From: SLNP01 sp964446435
Lineage (GTDB): Bacteria > Bacteroidota > Bacteroidia > Bacteroidales > VadinHA17
DNA length: 34,081 nt
Direction: 5' to 3'
NCBI GenBank assembly: GCA_964446435.1
Contig: CAYUOS010000015.1
Span: 1-34,081 of the forward strand
A program made the position numbers and the translations under genes. The notes under the pieces are model-generated. The model had not been told where the DNA came from and searched no databases. It worked only from the letters and a program-made list of their open reading frames with translations. Shown here one piece after another: positions 24,835 through 31,559 of the stretch (positions are counted from its first letter, which is position 1; each line of letters begins with the position of its first letter).

Positions 24835-26442
24835 TCAGAATACTATCGTATTGTTGTCAATGGAAAAAGGTTTCGAGAATCCGCCCCAGTAGAAGAGGGC
24901 ATTCCCGGGCAGCCTGTTAAAGGATATTTCATATAGTACCGGTCTGTCAGGGAGTATATCCCCGTCATTATACCACACCTTTACGCTGTCAGCCCCATAG
25001 TAGAAAGACCTGTAGCTGTCGGAACGAACCGGCTCCCAGTTCCCGTTAGCCAGGTACTGTAATGTGAACCATGAATCGGTGCCGCTTCTGTTAAGTTTTA
25101 TCCAGTGCTGATCGGGTGTTTTCTCGATAACCACAGACTGTGGGTTCCCGAAATCGGGGACAAGCATATTGATTCTGCCCAAAGAGTCGAACCTGAAAGG
25201 AAGTGTATGAGGGACCATGTCATTTCCATTGAAGCTACACAACCTGTAAATGGTTTCCGGTGTAACTGAGGGTAATATTACCTTCCCTTCTTTGCCGGCA
25301 GTGGTAAAGGCAACCGGTCTCCAGTCACCGAAGTTGAATACGCATAAATAGACATATTCACCCTCAAGGTATCTTTCGAGCTGAAACTCAAGCATCTTAA
25401 CAGGTGCGTATAAATGCGTAATGTCGTAGTAATAAGGATTAATAAACTGAGAGTGTAGCCCTTTGGCTGCTGCCAGTTCCTCAGGAGGAGTGGAAAGGGC
25501 GAAAGTGAGCCTCCAGGTACGGGTCCTGTTCAGGTGCCTGTCAATGACTCCCCTGAACTTGCCGTGCAGGCCAAAGAAGTATTCGGTTCCATCTTTATCG
25601 GCGACAGAGTTGTAGAGGTGTTGAGAGCTCCGGTGACGCCATGCCAGTACCTTGTCGCATCTGGCAGGCACGCCCAGCGACCTCAGTGCCAGTTGAAAAT
25701 AGAGGGCCAGATTCTCGCAGGCAGCAACTTTCACCTGTTCAAGTTCATAGGGGTCAAGGTAACCCTGATAGAAAAGAGGTATTTCTTCAGAATAGACTAT
25801 TTTTTTCTCGAGATGGCGTTTTACAATGTTAACCAGGTCAATAAGTTCATACTTTTCGGTCAAAGAGTCAGGCAGCCAGCTGAACATCGCCATAAAGTGT
25901 TTTCTGTATGATGTGAGGGGTTCGGTCTGACTTCTGTAAGGCAGGACATCCTTGCAGAAATCGTCGAATGAGAGATGCTGTGCCCACGGATAGTTCCATG
26001 CAGTGAAAGCATCGTCGATGTTTTCAATAATGTAATCGGCTTTAATAACCTGAATGTCATAAACAGGCGCCTCTCTCTTGTACCTGTACCCGGTGGAATC
26101 CATCACACTGATCAGCCTCCTGAAGTCCCCGGGAAGGAACCTGTCGTAGTCGAAAACAACGCTGTTCCCGTTCCGGTCGGTCAGGTACTGGTTCGTACCA
26201 TGGTGATATACCATATTATTAATAAGGAACCTGGCGGCTTCAAGTTTGAGTGTGTCTTTTTGGTTCCGGGAATAGTGTCTGAGAATTTTTGCAAGTTCAC
26301 TTCTGTTACTGCCGGCAAGTGATGGTATTTCTTTGTGAAATTGACGCGAGCTTAACCAGTAAAGGTTGATTGCCAGAATGATAGTTATTACCATTACTAT
26401 TACAATGGTGACCCAGGCCTTTTGTTTTGACTTTATAGTCAT
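24835..26442 (-). CDS. Membrane-anchored transglutaminase-like protein
   Basis: 535 residues from ATG 26442; a GTG at 26508 would add 22 residues but is less likely. One N-terminal membrane helix (about residues 10-29). The transglutaminase-like core has VKVAACENLALYFQLALRS with Cys242, followed by LGVPAR, then QHLYNSVADKDG with His275 and an Asp at 282 or 284, the expected triad order. The usual H-x-W is H-L-Y here. The C-terminal about 200 residues look like beta-rich domains. Related Bacteroidota proteins are mostly uncharacterised; activity could be protease, amidase or cross-linking. It heads the operon with the O-antigen-ligase-like gene and has its own predicted promoter. Confidence 0.75.
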   Translation of the reverse strand: MTIKSKQKAWVTIVIVMVITIILAINLYWLSSRQFHKEIPSLAGSNRSELAKILRHYSRNQKDTLKLEAARFLINNMVYHHGTNQYLTDRNGNSVVFDYDRFLPGDFRRLISVMDSTGYRYKREAPVYDIQVIKADYIIENIDDAFTAWNYPWAQHLSFDDFCKDVLPYRSQTEPLTSYRKHFMAMFSWLPDSLTEKYELIDLVNIVKRHLEKKIVYSEEIPLFYQGYLDPYELEQVKVAACENLALYFQLALRSLGVPARCDKVLAWRHRSSQHLYNSVADKDGTEYFFGLHGKFRGVIDRHLNRTRTWRLTFALSTPPEELAAAKGLHSQFINPYYYDITHLYAPVKMLEFQLERYLEGEYVYLCVFNFGDWRPVAFTTAGKEGKVILPSVTPETIYRLCSFNGNDMVPHTLPFRFDSLGRINMLVPDFGNPQSVVIEKTPDQHWIKLNRSGTDSWFTLQYLANGNWEPVRSDSYRSFYYGADSVKVWYNDGDILPDRPVLYEISFNRLPGNALFYWGGFSKPFSIDNNTIVF

Positions 26443-26634
26443 TAGACAGTAATTATATACATATAGCCAGATAATACAGCCAATATATAACCTGCATTTC
26501 TTCCACACTATTCCGGATTCCCGGATCTTCTATTCATAACTGATTGTTTTCTTCACCTTCGGACCGGAGTTTATCGTCTTTCCGGCAGCATCCTAAAACC
26601 AACTATCAGTCACATATTGCAGATCAGATAATTA

Positions 26635-26667
26635 CAAAAATAAAAAAAAAAAAACGGAAATTGCAAA
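26635..26667 (-). promoter_or_regulatory. Predicted promoter of the transglutaminase-ligase operon
   Basis: On the minus strand, TTTG (26667-26664), 21 bp including a 12-13-base T-run, then TATTTTTG (26642-26635): both boxes exact for TTTG/TAnnTTTG. It implies a 5' leader of about 185 bases before ATG 26442. Confidence 0.5.
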
Positions 26668-26801
26668 GAAAATCATGAAATATCTGGAAATAATTTTCAA
26701 AACATAGAATTGCATGTGTATGATAAAAGACTTTCCATTATCTCGACTTTCCAGAATATATTTACTAAATGGACATCCTTAATTGTGGATTAGGTATTGT
26801 T

Positions 26802-26954
26802 ATGAAGAAGGTTGTAGTTGCAGTATTGATGGTGAGTATTCTGGTTAATCTGGTAGCTGGCATATATTGGCTTTCACTTTCTCTGCTTATTGCTCTTGCG
26901 GTATTAATACTTCTTTCATTAAGGTGGGGTGATTCTGCTGTTTTGAAGAGATGA
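26802..26954 (+). CDS. Possible 50-residue membrane protein
   Basis: From ATG 26802: MKKVVVAVLMVSILVNLV, two hydrophobic helices separated by a short turn, and a basic C-terminus (VLKR). A frame extends back to 26769, but the MKK start is more natural. No family recognised. It is the only plus-strand candidate gene between the island operons and radC, and its stop overlaps the start of a signal-peptidase-like fragment. It may be real or part of the local gene debris. Confidence 0.35.
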   Translation: MKKVVVAVLMVSILVNLVAGIYWLSLSLLIALAVLILLSLRWGDSAVLKR

Positions 26955-27073
26955 TTCCTTTCAGGTTAAAGGGGTGGGGCTCTGTTGAAAAGAATGATGT
27001 CGTGGTGTTTAATAAACCCGGCATGGCAGTCATGATTCGAGGTTTTTCGGTCCGGTGCCTGATTATGGGATAG
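26951..27073 (+). pseudogene. Signal peptidase I-like fragment
   Basis: The frame starting at ATG 26951 reads IPFRLKGWGSVEKNDVVVFN followed by KPG. This matches the R-L-x-G-x-G-x-V-x-x-x-D-V-V-V-F-N-x-P segment that precedes the catalytic Lys region in Bacteroidota LepB proteins. Neither the Ser motif nor the Lys motif is present and the frame ends after 40 codons. It therefore looks like a relic rather than an enzyme. Confidence 0.45.
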
Positions 27074-27156
27074 TCGGGAAGGCAACTTTTATTATTTTTT
27101 CACAAGGGGAGGGGCTTGATTCCGGGAGGAGGTTCTTTCGAGGCTTTAACCGGTGA

Positions 27157-27840
27157 CTAGATCAGTCCGTTGTCGGCGAAGCTGTAGTAAGCTGAGCCGG
27201 CTATGATTATATGGTCGAGGAGTTGGACGTCTAGCAGGCTTCCTGCTTCGCGGATCTTCTGGGTGATCTGTATGTCTGATTCACTGGGATTGTTATTGCC
27301 CGATGGGTGGTTATGACAGACAATCAGTCCTGATGCAAGGTTCTCAACAGCCTTTTTCATTATTATGCGCACGTCGGTTACTGTGCCACTGATTCCTCCC
27401 TGGCTGATCTTCATGCGGTTTATGGGTTTGTTTGACCTGTTCAGGAAGAGTATCCAAAACTCCTCATGGGAGAGGTCGCTCAACAGGGGATGGAAGATGT
27501 TGAAGACGTCGACTGAGGATTTTATCTGTCCGTTTTCGGGTGCCTCGGCCAGCTTGCGGCGGCGGCCGAGTTCGAGGGCTGCGGCTATGGTAACAGCCTT
27601 GGCTTCGCCGATGCCATGTAATGCTTTGAGCTCGTTGATGCCCAGACGCCCCAGTGAGTTGAGGTTATTGCCGGCAAGCGCCAGTAGCTCACGTCCGAGG
27701 TCGACGGCCGATTTGCTCTTTGCTCCGGAAGAGATCAGTATTCCCAGCAGTTCAGCGTCGCTAAGGGCTGCGGGTCCCTTTTCGATGAGTTTCTCCCTCG
27801 GTCGGTCGGAGGGGGCCCACTCGGTTATTTTGATTCCCAT
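27157..27840 (-). CDS. radC: RadC-family JAB/MPN protein
   Basis: 227 residues, full length. An N-terminal helix-hairpin-helix-like domain (LNSLGRLGINELKALHGIGEAKA in part) is followed by a JAB1/MPN domain with the metal-binding pattern CHNHPSGNNNPSESD (H-x-H-P-S-G...S-x-x-D). Despite the name, RadC has no proven repair role and is frequently carried on mobile elements in Bacteroidota. ATG at 27838-27840. A decayed copy of its last codons sits at 11831-11877 on the other side of the island, and here it neighbours DUF4143 ATPase copy 2. Confidence 0.92.
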   Translation of the reverse strand: MGIKITEWAPSDRPREKLIEKGPAALSDAELLGILISSGAKSKSAVDLGRELLALAGNNLNSLGRLGINELKALHGIGEAKAVTIAAALELGRRRKLAEAPENGQIKSSVDVFNIFHPLLSDLSHEEFWILFLNRSNKPINRMKISQGGISGTVTDVRIIMKKAVENLASGLIVCHNHPSGNNNPSESDIQITQKIREAGSLLDVQLLDHIIIAGSAYYSFADNGLI

Positions 27841-27881
27841 GAAGCGAGGTATTATTCCGAATCTAATTTAAGAAATTCTCT

Positions 27882-27913
27882 GTTACTTTCTTGTCTTGAT
27901 ACAAGAAAGTAAC
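27882..27913. repeat. Perfect 13-bp inverted repeat
   Basis: GTTACTTTCTTGT (27882-27894) and ACAAGAAAGTAAC (27901-27913) around a 6-base loop. It is followed by a GAGCGAAGCAACGAGCTCACGACC-like stretch, a related version of which occurs inverted at 33891-33932. It is part of a dispersed intergenic repeat in the 478-bp gap between radC and ATPase copy 2. Confidence 0.65.
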
Positions 27914-27972
27914 CAAAGAACCAAGGAGCGAAGCAACGAGCTCACGACCGAAGGGAGTAACATCAAGGCTGG

Positions 27973-28136
27973 CAGATTTTTTTGGGATACTTCATCTCGT
28001 CAGGTGCACCGCGTTACAAATATCCCGACATTTCTTCGAAACGTCGGGATCAAACAGTAACACTAGCTATATTATATACTGGAGTACGTGACAATGCACC
28101 TGACTATGCTTACGGATTATTTTCCAAAAAAATCTG
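27973..28136. repeat. 164-bp foldback element
   Basis: Nested inverted repeats: CAGATTTTTTTGG (27973-27985) with CCAAAAAAATCTG (28124-28136), GTCAGGTGCA (27999-28008) with TGCACCTGAC (28095-28104), a short GTTAC/GTAAC pair, and an inner stem ATCCCGAC-A-TTTC (28022-28034) with GAAA-C-GTCGGGAT (28038-28050). No coding frame. It resembles a MITE-like or structured-RNA element. Confidence 0.6.
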
Positions 28137-28251
28137 AGGCCGGCAAGAGGAAAACGTAACTCCCAAAAAAAAGCTTAGGCCGGGATTACAGAAGCCGGGA
28201 CCACCTGCCAGTATTCATAATCATGAAAATTTGCAGCCCGGGTTAAAGGAG

Positions 28252-28292
28252 ATTGAATATAACAGAATTAATCGTATATTTGTACAAATATA
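28252..28292 (+). promoter_or_regulatory. Predicted promoter with overlapping palindrome for ATPase copy 2
   Basis: ATTG (28252-28255), 19 bp, then TATATTTG (28275-28282), a close fit to TTTG/TAnnTTTG. The -7 box is the left half of a perfect 18-bp palindrome, TATATTTGTACAAATATA (28275-28292), a likely operator. The start codon is at 28319. Confidence 0.6.
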
Positions 28293-28318
28293 AAGTGCAA
28301 GTTTAAAAATGTACAGCA

Positions 28319-29491
28319 ATGATCAGGCGTGAAATCGAGACTGAGGTTATAAACATCTCAAAGCAATATCCGGTTACAATCATCACTGGTCCCCGCCAAT
28401 CGGGGAAGACCACTCTTGCCAGGGCTTGTTTCCCGGACAAGAAATACGTTAACCTTGAGGACCCGGCTCAGAGAAGGGTAGCCTCATATGATTTGAATGG
28501 TTTTATCGAAAATCTTAAGGAGGGTGCTGTAATAGATGAGATCCAGCGAGTTCCGGAATTGATTTCAAGTATTCAGGTTGAAGTTGACAGGAAGAGGGTG
28601 AATAGACGATTCATATTAACCGGAAGTAATCAATTTTCACTTATCGAATCGGTTACGCAGTCTCTTGCAGGAAGGGCAGCATTCCTTAAGCTTCTGCCTT
28701 TCACATTAAAGGAGGCATCAGAGTACAATCTTTCATTATCGGCAGATGAGCAGATACTGACCGGCTTCTATCCCGCGATCTATGAGAACAGTCTTGAACC
28801 GTACAAGGCTTATCTCAACTATTATGAGACGTATATCGAGAGAGATTTACGACAATTAATAAACATAAAAGATATGAATAAGTTTCAATTGTTTATGCGT
28901 TTATGTGCCGGCCGTACCGGTCAGATTTTTAATGCAAGTAATCTGGCAAATGAAACAGGAGTGTCTCTTCCTACTATTCAGAACTGGGTGTCAATTCTTG
29001 AAACATCTTTTGTGGTTTTTTTCCTTCAACCATGGCACAGCAACATTGGAAAGCGACTGATCAAATCACCCAAGCTTTATTTTACTGATGTTGGTTTGGC
29101 CAGCTATCTGCTTGGCAACGAGAATGCAAAACATATTTCAACCCATCCAGTCAGGGGCCATTTATTTGAGAATATGATCGTTTCAGAGCTCCTTAAGCAT
29201 CGTTATAATGCAGGTCTGGATAATAATCTCTTTTTTTACCGCGATAATCATCAGAATGAAGTAGATATAATTGCCCGCAGGGGTAGTAAATTGAATGTTT
29301 ATGAAATAAAGGCCTCACAAACTTTTCATAGTGATTTCATGAAGGGTATAGATTACATAGGGCGATTACTCCCTGAAATTGTGGGGGATAAAATGGTTAT
29401 ATATGGAGGCGGGGATGAGTTTTCAGTTGGAAGCGTAAGGGTGATTGGTTTTAGAGATTTACCATACTTACTAAGCAGTTCTGCCTATTAG
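28319..29491 (+). CDS. AAA-family ATPase with DUF4143 C-terminal domain (copy 2)
   Basis: 390 residues. Walker A GPRQSGKTT at about 24-32, Walker B AVIDEIQRVPELI, then ILTGSNQFSLIESVTQSLAG and FVVFFLQPWHSNIGKR. The C-terminal nuclease-fold-like NEVDIIARRG ... NVYEIKAS carries D and E-x-K residues. It is homologous along its length to copy 1 at 9193-10359 but clearly diverged (for example SLAGRAAFLKLLPF against SLAGRVGYLFLLPL), so this is an old paralogy or independent acquisition. It stands alone on the plus strand between radC and rpsT and carries its own palindromic promoter. Biological role unknown. Confidence 0.85.
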   Translation: MIRREIETEVINISKQYPVTIITGPRQSGKTTLARACFPDKKYVNLEDPAQRRVASYDLNGFIENLKEGAVIDEIQRVPELISSIQVEVDRKRVNRRFILTGSNQFSLIESVTQSLAGRAAFLKLLPFTLKEASEYNLSLSADEQILTGFYPAIYENSLEPYKAYLNYYETYIERDLRQLINIKDMNKFQLFMRLCAGRTGQIFNASNLANETGVSLPTIQNWVSILETSFVVFFLQPWHSNIGKRLIKSPKLYFTDVGLASYLLGNENAKHISTHPVRGHLFENMIVSELLKHRYNAGLDNNLFFYRDNHQNEVDIIARRGSKLNVYEIKASQTFHSDFMKGIDYIGRLLPEIVGDKMVIYGGGDEFSVGSVRVIGFRDLPYLLSSSAY

Positions 29492-29574
29492 TATCGCTAT
29501 CTTATACCCTGCAGACCTTTTCCCAGCAATCTGCCGCTCCATCTGTGGCTTCAGTGAAGGTTGGTAACCTGTAA

Positions 29575-29609
29575 CAAAAAAAAGACCGTCTCATTTCTGA
29601 AACGGTCTT
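29575..29609 (-). terminator. Intrinsic terminator of rpsT
   Basis: An 11-bp stem (AAGACCGTTTC with GAGACGGTCTT on the minus strand, one G-T pair, 6-base loop) is followed by a run of seven U. It lies 22 bases after the rpsT stop. Confidence 0.85.
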
Positions 29610-29630
29610 GCTTATATTTTGAGGTCGTTA

Positions 29631-29885
29631 TTATTCGAGACCCTGTACGTGCTTTGTCAATGATGACTTAAGGTTTGCGGCCTTGTTGGGATGAATCACA
29701 TTCTTCTTTGCAAGCTTGTCAAGCATCGATGCTACCTTGGGAAGCATTTCCCCTGCCTCACTTTTGGCGGTGGTATTGCGAAGCTTTTTCACGGCATTGC
29801 GCATGGTTTTTGCGTGATACCTGTTCTCAAGTTTCCTGGCTTCGGTTTGCCTGATCCTCTTTTCTGCTGACTTGTGGTTTGCCAT
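29631..29885 (-). CDS. rpsT: 30S ribosomal protein S20
   Basis: 84 residues, normal length. MANHKSAEKRIRQTEARK at the N-terminus, a basic helical body (AVKKLR, KVASMLDKLAKKNVIHPNKA) and a C-terminal ANLKSSLTKHV are diagnostic of bS20, which binds 16S rRNA in the small subunit. ATG at 29883-29885. It has its own terminator downstream and a tRNA-Glu with its own terminator upstream. It marks the return to core genome after the island. Confidence 0.97.
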   Translation of the reverse strand: MANHKSAEKRIRQTEARKLENRYHAKTMRNAVKKLRNTTAKSEAGEMLPKVASMLDKLAKKNVIHPNKAANLKSSLTKHVQGLE

Positions 29886-29913
29886 TTCTGCTATTTACTT
29901 TTTATATATTCCG

Positions 29914-29941
29914 AAAAAAATAACTCAGTGTCGCTGAGTTA
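29914..29941 (-). terminator. Intrinsic terminator of tRNA-Glu
   Basis: An 8-bp stem TAACTCAG / CTGAGTTA with a 5-base loop (29921-29941 on the plus strand), followed on the minus strand by seven U (29920-29914). Confidence 0.8.
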
Positions 29942-29952
29942 CTCTTCTCGTA

Positions 29953-30027
29953 TGGTACTCCGTAGGGGAATCGAACCCCTGTTACCAGGATGAAAACCTG
30001 GCGTCCTAACCCCTAGACGAACGGAGC
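29953..30027 (-). tRNA. tRNA-Glu (anticodon TTC)
   Basis: Minus-strand cloverleaf of 75 nt including an encoded CCA end (29955-29953). Acceptor GCTCCGT pairs with ACGGAGT (one G-T pair at the end). The anticodon stem CCAGG/CCTGG encloses TTTTCAT with anticodon TTC. The T arm is AGGGG-TTCGATT-CCCCT. It has a predicted promoter about 27 bases upstream and an intrinsic terminator downstream. Confidence 0.95.
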
Positions 30028-30053
30028 GTCAAAGAACTTTTTAAATGCGGATG

Positions 30054-30084
30054 CAAAGGAATCACTTTTTTTTGAAACTGCAAA
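30054..30084 (-). promoter_or_regulatory. Predicted promoter of tRNA-Glu
   Basis: On the minus strand, TTTG (30084-30081), 19 bp, then TTCCTTTG (30061-30054): an exact -33 box and a one-mismatch -7 box of the Bacteroidota consensus, placed 27 bases before the tRNA 5' end. Confidence 0.55.
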
Positions 30085-30139
30085 ATATTTTTTCAAAAAA
30101 CGAAGCATCCCCTGCAGTATCGCAAAAGTCCTCTATGTC

Positions 30140-30604
30140 TTAGAAAACGTAACGTATCGAAAGACCACCGTTGATGCCGTTCCAGCCTGTGTGGCCTATA
30201 ATGTTGAAACTTGGCAGCAGGTCGAGCGAGAGGTTCAACGGGATCTCATCAAAGGTGTATTCCAGTCCGACCACAAAATCTGCTCCGATAACGACACCAA
30301 CGTTTACATTGGTGTAATAAGGACTTTTGTCCCAGAAGCCTGCGTGTGCCCCGAAACCAAAAAACCAGTTCAGTCCGGGATATTTGCCTGTCCAGTGCAC
30401 ATTCTCATAGAGACCGGTGATTACAAAACCACCCCAACTGCTGGCGAGGATTCCTTCGAATGCATTTTTCTGGCTAACGAAATGCTTGACGGTAAGTCCA
30501 TAGGGCAATCCGGCTCTTAGTCCCAGTGCTGTTTTATAGTCCTGTCCGCTTGCTGCAACTGCCATTCCGAGGGCAAGAATCGTGATGAATAGTGCTTTTT
30601 TCAT
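30140..30604 (-). CDS. Small outer-membrane beta-barrel-like protein
   Basis: 154 residues with a clear signal peptide (MKKALFITILALGMAVAASG, cleavage after about residue 20). The rest alternates short amphipathic strands rich in Gly and aromatics (GLRAGLPYGLTVKHF, NWFFGFGAHAGFW, VGVVIGADFVVGLEY) and ends in GGLSIRYVF, with the C-terminal Phe typical of barrel proteins. No specific family recognised. A TATGTTTG -7-like box lies on the minus strand at 30698-30691; if used, the heptamer repeat at 30651-30676 would be in its 5' leader. Confidence 0.7.
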   Translation of the reverse strand: MKKALFITILALGMAVAASGQDYKTALGLRAGLPYGLTVKHFVSQKNAFEGILASSWGGFVITGLYENVHWTGKYPGLNWFFGFGAHAGFWDKSPYYTNVNVGVVIGADFVVGLEYTFDEIPLNLSLDLLPSFNIIGHTGWNGINGGLSIRYVF

Positions 30605-30650
30605 GGATATTAAGTTTATCAGTTCGTTATTATAATGTCTTCAATTTTGT

Positions 30651-30676
30651 GTACCCCGTACCCCGTACCCCGTACC
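30651..30676. repeat. Tandem GTACCCC heptamer repeat
   Basis: Three full copies plus most of a fourth of the 7-bp unit GTACCCC, in the gap between zupT and the beta-barrel gene. Same unit length as the CGGTnnn arrays elsewhere in the window but a different base sequence. Confidence 0.75.
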
Positions 30677-30745
30677 TCTCAGCCGGGTTGCAAACATAGC
30701 AAAATATTCTTTTCCTTTTTACAGGCATTAATCAACAACTTTCAA

Positions 30746-31549
30746 TTAACGAAGAAGTAGCAGGCTTATTGCCATTACCGCCATGCCGGCGATCAGTCCG
30801 TATATTGAAAGGTGGTGTTCTCCGTATTTCTCAGCCCCGGGCAGGAGCTCGTCAAGCGATATGAATACCATGATGCCTGCAACTCCTGCGAATAAAATTC
30901 CGAAGGTTGTTTCATTCATGAATGGTACCAGCACGAGGTATCCGACCACAGCACCTATCGGTTCTGCCAGGCCGCTCAGGAAGGAAAGCATAAATGCCTT
31001 TCTCTTGCTTCCTGTAGCGTAATAGACAGGAACAGAGATCGCAATTCCCTCGGGTATATTGTGAATGGCTACCGCTATGGCAATGGCAACTCCAATCTGC
31101 GGATCTTTCAGTGCTGCAACAAAGGTTGCCAGTCCTTCGGGGAAGTTATGTATTCCAATAGCCAATGCTGTAAAGAGTCCCATGCGCATCAGACGGTGTT
31201 TGTACTTTCCGTTCTGTGCTTCCTCTATCTTTTTGACTTCATGCGGGTTCTCCTCTGAAGGGATAAACCTGTCTATAATAGCAATCAGGGCAATGCCCCC
31301 GAAGAAGGCGAGTACCGTAACCAGCCATCCCTTATCCTCGCCGAGGGCTTCGGCGAGTGATACCTGTGCCTTGAAGAATATCTCGACAAAGGAGACATAT
31401 ATCATTACGCCGGCAGAGAAGCCAAGGCTTACCGACAGGAACCTGGTGTTGGTCCTCTTTGCAAAGAAAGCCAGTGTGCTTCCAATGCCGGTTGCGAGGC
31501 CGGCGAAGAGGGTTAGCAGGAAGGCGAACAGGTAGTTGTTGAACTCCAT
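30746..31549 (-). CDS. zupT: ZIP-family zinc/metal transporter
   Basis: Imports Zn(II) and related divalent metals across the inner membrane. 267 residues with about eight membrane segments, the ZupT length. Metal-site helices are visible: GIHNFPEGLATFVAAL and AVAIHNIPEGIAISVPV (the two H-N-x-P-E-G motifs), plus SGLAEPIGAVVGY. A polar loop between TM3 and TM4 (IPSEENPHEVKKIEE) is in the usual place of the variable metal-sensing loop. It starts 10 bp after the mpl stop on the same strand, so the two are probably co-transcribed. Confidence 0.93.
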   Translation of the reverse strand: MEFNNYLFAFLLTLFAGLATGIGSTLAFFAKRTNTRFLSVSLGFSAGVMIYVSFVEIFFKAQVSLAEALGEDKGWLVTVLAFFGGIALIAIIDRFIPSEENPHEVKKIEEAQNGKYKHRLMRMGLFTALAIGIHNFPEGLATFVAALKDPQIGVAIAIAVAIHNIPEGIAISVPVYYATGSKRKAFMLSFLSGLAEPIGAVVGYLVLVPFMNETTFGILFAGVAGIMVFISLDELLPGAEKYGEHHLSIYGLIAGMAVMAISLLLLR

Positions 31550-31559
31550 CTATATCTCT

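Noticed and set aside
29953..30027. tRNA-Glu as the island attachment site
   Set aside because: No repeat of the tRNA 3' end was found near the left edge (9031-9200), rpsT lies between the tRNA and the island, and no integrase gene is present.
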